A stretch of DNA of 64,000 nucleotides from the NCBI GenBank assembly GCA_039566865.1, contig CM076960.1:2170001-2234000 (forward strand), given 5' to 3'. The stretch comes from Aurelia coerulea (Eukaryota > Cnidaria > Scyphozoa > Semaeostomeae > Ulmaridae). Below the pieces are notes generated by a model. It did not search any database, was not told the DNA's origin, and saw only the letters and a list, made by a program, of their open reading frames with translations. Shown here in pieces: positions 23,701 to 36,647 of the stretch (positions are counted from its first letter, which is position 1; each line of letters opens with the position of its first letter). The translations under genes were made by a program, and so were the position numbers.

Positions 23701-26378
23701 CGAGGTATATTTGATTTGAAACATTTGAAACCTCATCAGGTTAATGAGGTTCGAATGATAGTAAACTTGTCAAGAGAAAATGAAGTCAGAACACAGTCTA
23801 TGGTTGAAATCTTATGAATTGATTATGTATAGATCGAATATGAAACTTGGTTTGATTGAATTCAGTGAAAACGTTTCTATGATTTGAAACATTTGAAACC
23901 GCATCAGGTTAATGAGGTTCGAATGATACTAAACTTGTCAAAAGAAAATGAAGTCAGAACACAGTCTATGGTTGAAATCTTATGAATTGATAATGTATAG
24001 ATCGAATACGAAACTTGGTTTGATTCAATTCAGTCAAAACGATGTATATTTGATTTGAAACATTTGAAACCTCATCAGGTTAATGAGGTTCAAATGATAG
24101 TAAACTTGTCAAGAGAAAATTAAGTCAGAACACAGTCTATGGTTGAAATCGTATGAATTGATATTGTATAGATCGAATATGAAACTTGGTTTGATTCAAT
24201 TCAGTCAAAACAAGGTATATTTGATTCGAAACTTTTGAAACCTCATCAGGTTAATGAGGTTCGAATGATAGTAAACTTGTCAAGAGAAAATGAGGTCAGA
24301 ACACAGTCTATGGTTGAAATCTTACGAATTGATAATGTATAGATCGAGTATGAAACTTGGTTTGATTCAATTCAGTCAAAACAAGGTATATTTGATTTGA
24401 AACATTTGAAACCTCATCAGGTTAATGAGGTTCGAATGATAGTAAACTTGTCAAGAGAAAATAAAGTCAGAACACACTCTATGGTTGAAATCTTATGAAT
24501 TGATAATGTATAGATCGAGTATGAAACTTGGTTTGATTCATTTCAGTCAAACGAGGTATATTTGATTTGAAACATTTGAAACCTCATCAGGTTAATGAGG
24601 TTCGAATGATAGTAAACTTGTCAAGAGAAAATGAGGTCAGAACACAGTCTATGGTTGTAATCTTATGAATTGATAATGTATAAATCGAGTATGAAACTTG
24701 GTTTGATTCATTTCAGTCAAATGACATATATTTGATTTGAAACATTTGAAACCTCATCAGGTTAATGAGGTTCGAATGATAGTAAACTTGTGAAGAGAAA
24801 ATGAGGTCAGAACATAGTCTATGGTTGATTTCTTATGAATTGATATTGTATAGATCGAATATGAAACTTGGTTTGATTCAATTCAGTCAAAACAAGGTAT
24901 ATTTGATTTGAAACATTTGAAACCTCATCAGGTTAATGAGGTTCGAATGATAGTAAACTTGTCAAGAGAAAATGAGGTCAGAACACAGTCTATGGTTGAA
25001 ATCGTATGAATTGATATTGTATAGATCGAATATGAAACTTGGTTTGATTCATTTCAGTCAAACGAGGTATATTTGATTTGAAACATTTGAAACCTCATCA
25101 GGTTAATGAGGTTCGAATGATAGTAAACTTGTCAAGAGAAAATGAGGTCAGAACACAGTCTATGGTTGAAATCGTATGAATTGATATTGTATAGATCGAA
25201 TATGAAACTTGGTTTGATTCAATTCAGTCAAATCAAGGTATATTTGATTTGAAACATTTGAAACCTCATCAGATTAATGAGGTTCGAATGATAGTAAACT
25301 TGTCAAGAGGAAATGAGGTCAGAACACAGTCTATAGTTGAAATCTTATGAGTTGATAATGTATAGATCAAATATGAAACTTGGTTTGATTCAATTCAGTC
25401 AAAACGAGGTATATTTGATTTGAAACATTTGAAACCTCATCAGGTTAATGAGGTTCGAATGATAGTAAACTTGTCAAGAGGAAATAAAGTCAGAACACAG
25501 TCTATAGTTGAAATCTTATAAATTGATAATGTATAGATCGAGTATGAAACTTGGTTTGATTCAATTCAGTCAAACGAGGTATATTAGATTTGAAACATTT
25601 GAAACCTCATCAGGTTAATGAGGTTCGAATGATAGTAAACTTGTCAAGAGAAAATAAAGTCAGAACACACTCTATGGTTGAAATCTTATGAATTGATAAT
25701 GTATAGATCGAGTATGAAACTTGGTTTGATTCATTTCAGTCAAACGAGGTATATTTGATTTGAAACATTTGAAACCTCATCAGGTTAATGAGGTTCGAAT
25801 GATAGTAAACTTGTCAAGAGAAAATGAGGTCAGAACACAGTCTATGGTTGTAATCTTATGAATTGATAATGTATAAATCGAGTATGAAACTTGGTTTGAT
25901 TCAATTCAGTCAAACGAGCTATATTAGATTTGAAACATTTGAAACCTCATCAGGTTATTTAGGTTCGAATGATAGTAAACTTGTAATGAGAAAGTAAAGT
26001 CAGAACACAGTATATGGTTGAAATCTTATGAATTGATAATGTATAGATCGAGTATGAAGCTTGGTTTGATTCATTTCAGTCAAACGACATATATTTGATT
26101 TGAAACATTTGAAACCTCGTCAGGTTAATGAGGTTCGAATGATAGTAAACTTGTCAAGAGAAAATGAGGTCAGAACACAGTCTATGGTTGATTTCTTATG
26201 AATTGATATTGTATAGATCGAATATGAAACTTGGTTTGATTCAATTCAGTCAAAACGAGGTATATTTGATTTGAAACATTTGAAACCTCATCAGGTTAAT
26301 GAGGTTCGAATGATAGTAAACTTGTCAAGAGGAAATGAGGTCAGAACACAGTCTATAGTTGATTTCTTATGAATTGAT
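23701..26378 (+). repeat. Duplicated 2.68-kb segment, left copy
   Basis: The segment matches 28132-30809 at a constant offset of 4,431 bp. Register checks: GTTTCTATG 23873 and 28304, AATGACATATATTTG 24721 and 29152, CAGGTTATTTAGG 25951 and 30382. At the left edge this copy has CTGTCAATACGAGG where the right copy has CAGTCAAAACGAGG. At the right edge this copy reads GATTTCTTATG then GATAATG, and the other GATATTG. Internal differences are isolated (CTTATGAGTTG near 25347 only here). The most aberrant internal monomer has CTTGTAATGAGAAAG and ACACAGTATATGG. Confidence 0.88.
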
Positions 26379-28131
26379 AATGTATAGATCGAATATGAAA
26401 CTTGGTTTGATTCAATTCAGTCAAAACGAGGTATATTTGATTTGAAACATTTGAAACCTCATCAGGTTAATGAGGTTCGAATGATAGTAAACTTGTCAAG
26501 AGAAAATGAGGTCAGAACACAGTCTATGGTTGAAATCGTATGAATTGATATTGTATAGATGGAATATGAAACTTGGTTTGATTCAATTCAGTCAAAACAA
26601 GGTATATTTGATTCGAAACTTTTGAAACCTCGTCAGGTTAATGAGGTTCGAATGATAGTAAACTTGTCAAGAGAAAATGAGGTCAGAACACAGTCTATGG
26701 TTGAAATCTTATGAATTGATAATGTATAGATCGAGTATGAAACTTGGTTTGATTCAATTCAGTCAAAGGAGGTATATTAGATTTGAAACATTTGAAACCT
26801 CATCAGGTTAATGAGGTTCGAATGATAGTAAACTTGTCAAGAGAAAATAAAGTCAGAACACAGTCTATAGTTGAAATCTTATGAATTGATAATGTATAGA
26901 TCGAGTATGAAACTTGGTTTGATTCATTTCAGTCAAACGAGGTATAGTTGATTTGAAACATTTGAAACCTCATCAGGTTAATGAGGTTCGAATGATAGTA
27001 AACTTGTCAAGAGAAAATGAGGTCAGAACACAGTCTATGGTTGAATTCTCATGAATTGATATTGTATAGATCGAATATGAAACTTGGTTTGATTCAATTC
27101 AGTCAAAACGACATATATTTGATTTGAAGCATTTGAAACCTCATCAGGTTAATGAGGTTCGAATGATAGTAAACTTGTCAAGAGAAAATGAGGTCAGAAC
27201 ACAGTCTATGGTTGAAATCTTATGAATTGATAATGTATAGATCGAGTATGAAACTTGGTTTGATTCAATTCAGTCAAACGAAGTATATTAGATTTGAAAC
27301 ATTTGAAACCTCATCAGGTTAATGAGGTTCGAATGATAGTAAACTTGTCAAGAGAAAATAAAGTCAGAACACAGTCTATGGTTGAAATCTTATGAATTGA
27401 TAATGTAAAGATCGAGTATGAAACTTGGTTTGATTCAATTCAGTCAAAACGAAGTATATTTGATTTGAAACATTTGAAACCTCATCAGGTTAATGAGGTT
27501 CGAATGATAGTAAACTTGTCAAGAGAAAATGAGGTCAGAACACAGTCTATGGTTGAATTCTCATGAATTGATATTGTATAGATCGAATATGAAACTTGGT
27601 TTGATTCAATTCAGTCAAAACGAGGTATATTTGATTTGAAACATTTGAAACCTCATCAGGTTAATGAGGTTCGAATGATAGTAAACTTGTCAAGAGAAAA
27701 TGAGGTCAGAACACAGTCTATGGTTGAAATCTTATGAATTGATAATGTATAGATCGAGTATGAAACTTGGTTTGATTCAATTCAGTCAAACGAAGTATAT
27801 TAGATTTGAAACATTTGAAACCTCATCAGGTTAATGAGGTTCGAATGATAGTAAACTTGTCAAGAGAAAATAAAGTCAGAACACAGTCTATGGTTTAAAT
27901 CTTATGAATTGATAATATATAGATCGAGTATGAAACTTGGTTTGATTCATTTCAGTCAAACAAGGTATATTTGATCTGAAACATTTGAAACCTCATCAGG
28001 TTAATGAGGTTCGAATGATAGTAAACTTGTCAAGAGGAAATGAGGTCAGAACACAGTCTATGGTTGAATTCTTATGAATTGATATTGTATAGATCGAATA
28101 TGAAACTTGGTTTGATTCAATTCAGTCAAAA
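26379..28131 (+). repeat. Trimer-based satellite segment
   Basis: A three-monomer unit of about 511 bp appears. Its members are a GGTTGAATTCTC monomer, a GAGTATG monomer ending in CAAACGAAGTATATTAG, and an AATAAAG monomer. The GGTTGAATTCTC marker occurs at 27039 and 27551, and CGAAGTATATTAG near 27280 and 27790. This is the first appearance of the trimer that later builds the 9-mer unit at 32.4-36.6 kb, also represented at 30.8-32.4 kb. Confidence 0.78.
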
Positions 28132-30809
28132 CGAGGTATATTTGATTTGAAACATTTGAAACCTCATCAGGTTAATGAGGTTCGAATGATAGTAAACTTG
28201 TCAAGAGAAAATGAAGTCAGAACACAGTCTATGGTTGAAATCTTATGAATTGATTATGTATAGATCGAATATGAAACTTGGTTTGATTAAATTCAGTGAA
28301 AACGTTTCTATGATTTGAAACATTTGAAACCGCATCAGGTTAATGAGGTTCGAATGATACTAAACTTGTCAAAAGAAAATGAAGTCAGAACACAGTCTAT
28401 GGTTGAAATCTTATGAATTGATAATGTATAGATCGAATACGAAACTTGGTTTGATTCAATTCAGTCAAAACGATGTATATTTGATTTGAAACATTTGAAA
28501 CCTCATCAGGTTAATGAGGTTCAAATGATAGTAAACTTGTCAAGAGAAAATTAAGTCAGAACACAGTCTATGGTTGAAATCGTATGAATTGATATTGTAT
28601 AGATCGAATATGAAACTTGGTTTGATTCAATTCAGTCAAAACAAGGTATATTTGATTCGAAACTTTTGAAACCTCATCAGGTTAATGAGGTTCGAATGAT
28701 AGTAAACTTGTCAAGAGAAAATGAGGTCAGAACACAGTCTATGGTTGAAATCTTACGAATTGATAATGTATAGATCGAGTATGAAACTTGGTTTGATTCA
28801 ATTCAGTCAAAACAAGGTATATTTGATTTGAAACATTTGAAACCTCATCAGGTTAATGAGGTTCGAATGATAGTAAACTTGTCAAGAGAAAATAAAGTCA
28901 GAACACACTCTATGGTTGAAATCTTATGAGTTGATAATGTATAGATCGAGTATGAAACTTGGTTTGATTCATTTCAGTCAAACGAGGTATATTTGATTTG
29001 AAACATTTGAAACCTCATCAGGTTAATGAGGTTCGAATGATAGTAAACTTGTCAAGAGAAAATGAGGTCAGAACACAGTCTATGGTTGTAATCTTATGAA
29101 TTGATAATGTATAAATCGAGTATGAAACTTGGTTTGATTCATTTCAGTCAAATGACATATATTTGATTTGAAACATTTGAAACCTCATCAGGTTAATGAG
29201 GTTCGAATGATAGTAAACTTGTGAAGAGAAAATGAGGTCAGAACATAGTCTATGGTTGATTTCTTATGAATTGATATTGTATAGATCGAATATGAAACTT
29301 GGTTTGATTCAATTCAGTCAAAACAAGGTATATTTGATTTGAAACATTTGAAACCTCATCAGGTTAATGAGGTTCGAATGATAGTAAACTTGTCAAGAGA
29401 AAATGAGGTCAGAACACAGTCTATGGTTGAAATCGTATGAATTGATATTGTATAGATCGAATATGAAACTTGGTTTGATTCATTTCAGTCAAACGAGGTA
29501 TATTTGATTTGAAACATTTGAAACCTCATCAGGTTAATGAGGTTCGAATGATAGTAAACTTGTCAAGAGAAAATGAGGTCAGAACACAGTCTATGGTTGA
29601 AATCGTATGAATTGATATTGTATAGATCGAATATGAAACTTGGTTTGATTCAATTCAGTCAAATCAAGGTATATTTGATTTGAAACATTTGAAACCTCAT
29701 CAGATTAATGAGGTTCGAATGATAGTAAACTTGTCAAGAGGAAATGAGGTCAGAACACAGTCTATAGTTGAAATCTTATGAATTGATAATGTATAGATCA
29801 AATATGAAACTTGGTTTGATTCAATTCAGTCAAAACGAGGTATATTTGATTTGAAACATTTGAAACCTCATCAGGTTAATGAGGTTCGAATGATAGTAAA
29901 CTTGTCAAGAGGAAATAAAGTCAGAACACAGTCTATAGTTGAAATCTTATAAATTGATAATGTATAGATCGAGTATGAAACTTGGTTTGATTCAATTCAG
30001 TCAAACGAGGTATATTAGATTTGAAACATTTGAAACCTCATCAGGTTAATGAGGTTCGAATGATAGTAAACTTGTCAAGAGAAAATAAAGTCAGAACACA
30101 CTCTATGGTTGAAATCTTATGAATTGATAATGTATAGATCGAGTATGAAACTTGGTTTGATTCATTTCAGTCAAACGAGGTATATTTGATTTGAAACATT
30201 TGAAACCTCATCAGGTTAATGAGGTTCGAATGATAGTAAACTTGTCAAGAGAAAATGAGGTCAGAACACAGTCTATGGTTGTAATCTTATGAATTGATAA
30301 TGTATAAATCGAGTATGAAACTTGGTTTGATTCAATTCAGTCAAACGAGCTATATTAGATTTGAAACATTTGAAACCTCATCAGGTTATTTAGGTTCGAA
30401 TGATAGTAAACTTGTAATGAGAAAGTAAAGTCAGAACACAGTATATGGTTGAAATCTTATGAATTGATAATGTATAGATCGAGTATGAAGCTTGGTTTGA
30501 TTCATTTCAGTCAAACGACATATATTTGATTTGAAACATTTGAAACCTCGTCAGGTTAATGAGGTTCGAATGATAGTAAACTTGTCAAGAGAAAATGAGG
30601 TCAGAACACAGTCTATGGTTGATTTCTTATGAATTGATATTGTATAGATCGAATATGAAACTTGGTTTGATTCAATTCAGTCAAAACGAGGTATATTTGA
30701 TTTGAAACATTTGAAACCTCATCAGGTTAATGAGGTTCGAATGATAGTAAACTTGTCAACAGGAAATGAGGTCAGAACACAGTCTATAGTTGATTTCTTA
30801 TGAATTGAT
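28132..30809 (+). repeat. Duplicated 2.68-kb segment, right copy
   Basis: This is the partner of 23701-26378 in the same orientation. Differences seen include TTTGATTAAATTC in place of TTTGATTGAATTC near 28288, CTTATGAGTTG near 28925, and GTCAACAGG in place of GTCAAGAGG near 30757. About 1.75 kb of trimer-type satellite separates the copies, so this is an interspersed rather than directly adjacent duplication. Confidence 0.88.
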
Positions 30810-32436
30810 ATTGTATAGATCGAATATGAAACTTGGTTTGATTCAATTCAGTCAAACGAGGTATAGTTGATTTGAAACATTTGAAACCTAATCAGGTTAA
30901 TGAGGTTCGAATGATAGTAAACTTGTCAAGAGAAAATAAAGTCAGAACACAGTCTATGGTTGAAATCTTATGAATTGATAATTTATAGATCGAGTATGAA
31001 ACTTGGTTTGATTCAATTCAGTCAAAACGAAGTATATTTGATTTGAAACATTTGAAACCTCATCAGGTTAATGAGGTTCGAATGATAGTAAACTTGTCAA
31101 GAGAAAATGAGGTCAGAACACAGTCTATGGTTGAATTCTCATGAATTGATATTGTATAGATCGAATATGAAACTTGGTTTGATTCAATTCAGTCAAAACG
31201 AGGTATATTTGATTTGAAACATTTGAAACCTAATCAGGTTAATGAGGTTCGAATGATAGTAAACTTGTCAAGAGAAAGTGAGGTCAGAACACAGTCTATG
31301 GTTTAAATCTTATGAATTGATAATGTATAGATCGAGTATGAAACTTGGTTTGATTCAATTCAGTCAAACGAAGTATATTAGATTTGAAACATTTGAAACC
31401 TCATCAGGTTAATGAGGTTCGAATGATAGTAAACTTGTCAAGAGAAAATAAAGTCAGAACACAGTCTATGGTTTAAATCTTATGAATTGATAATATATAG
31501 ATCGAGTATGAAACTTGGTTTGATTCATTTCAGTCAAACAAGGTATATTTGATCTGAAACATTTGAAACCTCATCAGGTTAATGAGGTTTGAATGATAGT
31601 AAACTTGTCAAGAGAAAATGAGGTCAGAACACAGTCTATGGTTGAATTCTTATGAATTGATATTGTATAGATCGAATATGAAACTTGGTTTGATTCAATT
31701 CAGTCAAAACGAGGTATATTTGATTTGAAACATTTGAAACCTCATCAGGTTAATGAGGTTCGAATGATAGTAAACTTGTCAAGAGAAAATGAGGTCAGAA
31801 CACAGTCTATGGTTGAAATCTTATGAATTGATAATGTATAGATCGAGTATGAAACTTGGTTTGATTCAATTCAGTCAAACGAAGTATATTAGATTTGAAA
31901 CATTTGAAACCTCATCAGGTTAATGAGGTTCGAATGATAGTAAACTTGTCAAGAGAAAATAAAGTCAGAACACAGTCTATGGTTGAAATCTTATGAATTG
32001 ATAATATATAGATCGAGTATGAAACTTTGTTTGATCCAATTCAGTCAAAACGAGGTATATTTGATTTGAAACATTTGAAACCTCATCAGGTTAATGAGGT
32101 TCGAATGATAGTAAACTTGTCAAGAGAAAATGAGGTCAGAACACAGTCTATGGTTGAATTCTCATGAATTGATATTGTATAGATCGAATATGAAACTTGG
32201 TTTGATTCAATTCAGTCAAAACAAGGTATATTTGATTTGAAACATTTGAAACCTCATCAGGTTAATGAGGTTCGAATGATAGTAAACTTGTCAAGAGAAA
32301 ATGAGGTCAGAACACAGTCTATGGTTGAAATCTTATGAATTGATAATGTATAGATCGAGTATGAAACTTGGTTTGATTCAATTCAGTCAAACGAAGTATA
32401 TTAGATTTGAAACATTTGAAACCTCATCAGGTTAAT
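30810..32436 (+). repeat. Trimer-based satellite segment, second block
   Basis: The same three monomer types as at 26.4-28.1 kb alternate here: GGTTGAATTCTC monomers start near 31,130 and 32,153, 1,023 bp or six monomers apart. CGAAGTATATTAG monomers and TTTGATCTGAAAC monomers lie between them. It grades into the regular 9-mer that begins at 32437. Confidence 0.75.
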
Positions 32437-35400
32437 GAGGTTCGAATGATAGTAAACTTGTCAAGAGAAAATAAAGTCAGAACACAGTCTATGGTTGAAA
32501 TCTTATGAATTGATAATATATAGATCGAGTATGAAACTTGGTTTGATGCATTTCAGTCAAACGAGGTATATTTGATCTGAAACATTTGAAACCTCATCAG
32601 GTTAATGAGGTTCGAATGATAGTAAAATTGTCAAGAGGAAATGAGGTCAGAACACAGTCTATGGTTGAATTCTTATGAATTGATATTGTATAGATCGAAT
32701 ATGAAACTTGGTTTGATTCAATTCGGTCAAAACGAGGTATATTTGATTTGAAACATTTGAAACCTCATCAGGTTAATGAGGTTCGAATGATAGTAAACTT
32801 GTCAAGAGAAAATGAGGTCAGAACACAGTCTATGGTTGAAATCTTATGAATTGATAATGTATAGATCGAGTATGAAACTTGGTTTGATTCAATTCAGTCG
32901 AACGAAGTATATTTGATTTGAAACATTTGAAACCTCATCAGGTTAATGAGGTTCGAATGATAGTAAACTTGTCAAGAGATAATAAAGTCAGAACACAGTC
33001 TATGGTTGAAATCTTATGAATTGATAATATATAGATCGAGTATGAAACTTGGTTTGATTCATTTCAGTCAAACGAGGTATATTTGATCTGAAACATTTGA
33101 AACCTCATCAGGTTAATGAGGTTCGAATGATAGTAAACTTGTCAAGAGGAAATGAGGTCAGAACACAGTCTATGGTTGAATTCTTATGAATTGATATTGT
33201 ATAGATCGAATATGAAACTTGGTTCGATTCAATTCAGTCAAAACAAGGTATATTTGATTTGAAACATTTGAAACCTCATCAGGTTAATGAGGTTCGAATG
33301 ATAGTAAACTTGTCAAGAGAAAATGAGGTCAGAACACAGTCTATGGTTGAAATCTTATGAATTGATAATGTATAGATCGAATATGAAACGTGGTTTGATT
33401 CAATTCAGTCAAAACGAGGTATATTTGATTTGAAACATTTGAAACCTCATCAGGTTAATGAGGTTCGAATGATAGTAAACTTGTCAAGAGAAAATGAATT
33501 CAGAACACAGTCTATAGTTGAATTCTTATGAATTGATATTGTATAGATCGAATATGAAACTTGGTTTGATTCAATTCAGTCGAACGAAGTATATTAGATT
33601 TGAAACATTTGAAACCTCATCAGGTTAATGAGGTTCGAATGATAGTAAACTTGTCAAGAGAAAATAAAGTCAGAACACAGTCTATGGTTGAAATCTTATG
33701 AATTGATAATATATAGATCGAGTATGAAACTTGGTTTGATTCATTTCAGTCAAACGAGGTATATTTGATCTGAAACATTTGAAACCTCATCAGGTTAATG
33801 AGGTTCGAATGATAGTAAACTTGTCAAGAGGAAATGAGGTCAGAACACAGTCTATAGTTGAATTCTTATGAATTGATATTGTATAGATCGAATATGAAAC
33901 TTGGTTTGATTCAATTCAGTCAAAACGAGGTATATTTGATTTGAAACATTTGAAACCTCATCAGGTTAATGAGGTTCGAATGATAGTAAACTTGTCAAGA
34001 GAAAATAAAGTCAGAACACAGTCTATGGTTGAAATCTTATGAATTGATAATATATAGATCGAGTATGAAACTTGGTTTGATGCATTTCAGTCAAACGAGG
34101 TATATTTGATCTGAAACATTTGAAACCTCATCAGGATAATGAGGTTCGAATGATAGTAAACTTGTCAAGAGGAAATGAGGTCAGAACACAGTCTATGGTT
34201 GAATTCTTATGAATTGATATTGTATAGATCGAATATGAAACTTGGTTTGATTCAATTCGGTCAAAACGAGGTATATTTGATTTGAAACATTTGAAACCTC
34301 ATCAGGTTAATGAGGTTCGAATGATAGTAAACTTGTCAAGAGAAAATGAGGTCAGAACACAGTCTATGGTTGAAATCTTATGAATTGATAATGTATAGAT
34401 CGAGTATGAAACTTGGTTTGATTCAATTCAGTCAAACGAAGTATATTAGATTTGAAACATTTGAAACCTCATCAGGTTAATGAGGTTCGAATGATAGTAA
34501 ACTTGTCAAGAGAAAATAAAGTCAGAACACAGTCTATGGTTGAAATCTTATGAATTGATAATATATAGATCGAGTATGAAACTTGGTTTGATTCATTTCA
34601 GTCAAACGAGGTATATTTGATCTGAAACATTTGAAACCTCATCAGGTTAATGAGGTTCGAATGATAGTAAACTTGTCAAGAGGAAATGAGGTCAGAACAC
34701 AGTCTATGGTTGAATTCTTATGAATTGATATTGTATAGATCGAATATGAAACTTGGTTCGATTCAATTCAGTCAAAACAAGGTATATTTGATTTGAAACA
34801 TTTGAAACCTCATCAGGTTAATGAGGTTCGAATGATAGTAAACTTTTCATGAGAAAATGAGGTCAGAACACAGTCTATGGTTGAAATCTTATGAATTGAT
34901 AATGTATAGATCGAATATGAAACGTGGTTTGATTCAATTCAGTCAAAACGAGGTATATTTGATTTGAAACATTTGAAACCTCATCAGGTTAATGAGGTTC
35001 GAATGATAGTAAACTTGTCAAGAGAAAATGAATTCAGAACACAGTCTATAGTTGAATTCTTATGAATTGATATTGTATAGATCGAATATGAAACTTGGTT
35101 TGATTCAATTCAGTCGAACGAAGTATATTAGATTTGAAACATTTGAAACCTCATCAGGTTAATGAGGTTCGAATGATAGTAAACTTGTCAAGAGAAAATA
35201 AAGTCAGAACACAGTCTATGGTTGAAATCTTATGAATTGATAATATATAGATCGAGTATGAAACTTGGTTTGATTCATTTCAGTCAAACGAGGTATATTT
35301 GATCTGAAACATTTGAAACCTCATCAGGTTAATGAGGTTCGAATGATAGTAAACTTGTCAAGAGGAAATGCGGTCAGAACACAGTCTATAGTTGAAATCT

Positions 35401-36647
35401 TATGAATTGATATTGTATAGATCGAATATGAAACTTGGTTTGATTCAATTCAGTCAAAACGAGGTATATTTGATTTGAAACATTTGAAACCTCATCAGGT
35501 TAATGAGGTTCGAATGATAGTAAACTTGTCAAGAGAAAATAAAGTCAGAACACAGTCTATGGTTGAAATCTTATGAATTGATAATATATAGATCGAGTAT
35601 GAAACTTGGTTTGATGCATTTCAGTCAAACGAGGTATATTTGATCTGAAACATTTGAAACCTCATCAGGTTAATGAGGTTCGAATGATAGTAAACTTGTC
35701 AAGAGGAAATGAGGTCAGAACACAGTCTATGGTTGAATTCTTATGAATTGATATTGTATAGATCGAATATGAAACTTGGTTTGATTCAATTCAGTAAAAA
35801 CGAGGTATATTTGATTTGAAACATTTGAAACCTCATCAGGTTAATGAGGTTCGAATGATAGTAAACTTGTCAAGAGAAAATGAGGTCAGAACACAGTCTA
35901 TGGTTGAAATCTTATGAATTGATAATGTATAGATCGAGTATGAAACTTGGTTTGTTTCAATTCAGTCGAACGAAGTATATTAGATTTGAAACATTTGAAA
36001 CCTCATCAGGTTAATGAGGTTCGAATGATAGTAAACTTGTCAAGAGAAAATAAAGTCAGAACACAGTCTATGGTTGAAATCTTATGAATTGATAATATAT
36101 AGATCGAGTATGAAACTTGGTTTGATTCATTTCAGTCAAACGAGGTATATTTGATCTGAAACATTTGAAACCTCATCAGGTTAATGAGGTTCGAATGATA
36201 GTAAACTTGTCAAGAGGAAATGAGGTCAGAACACAGTCTATGGTTGAATTCTTATGAATTGATATTGTATAGATCGAATATGAAACTTGGTTCGATTCAA
36301 TTCAGTCAAAACAAGGTATATTTGATTTGAAACATTTGAAACCTCATCAGGTTAATGAGGTTCGAATGATAGTAAACTTGTCAAGAGAAAATGAGGTCAG
36401 AACACAGTCTATGGTTGAAATCTTATGAATTGATAATGTATAGATCGAATATGAAAGGTGGTTTGATTCAATTCAGTCAAAACGAGGTATATTTGATTCG
36501 AAACATTTGAAACCTCATCAGGTTAATGAGGTTCGAATGATAGTAAACTTGTCAAGAGAAAATGAATTCAGAACACAGTCTATAGTTGAATTCTTATGAA
36601 TTGATATTGTATAGATCGAATATGAAACTTGGTTTGATTCAATTCAG
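32437..36647 (+). repeat. 9-monomer higher-order repeat (1,534 bp), about 2.7 copies
   Basis: Copies are 32437-33970, 33971-35504 and a partial one from 35505. The marker TTTGATCTGAAAC recurs with spacings 511, 682 and 341 bp that themselves repeat (32571, 33082, 33764, 34105, 34616, 35298, 35639, 36150). GGTTTGATGCATTTC and GAAACGTGGTTTG occur once per unit, 1,534 bp apart; in the third copy the second is GAAAGGTGG. The third copy leaves the pattern near 36,648, where CAGTCGAACGAAG is expected and CAGTCAAAACGAGG is found. All nine monomers fit the trimer types seen at 26-32 kb, so this HOR was probably assembled from the older 511-bp trimers. Confidence 0.88.

Noticed and set aside
23701..30809. 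Assembly duplication as the explanation of the 4,431-bp repeat
   Set aside because: Private differences in both copies and different flanks favour a real duplication, although only spanning reads can settle it.
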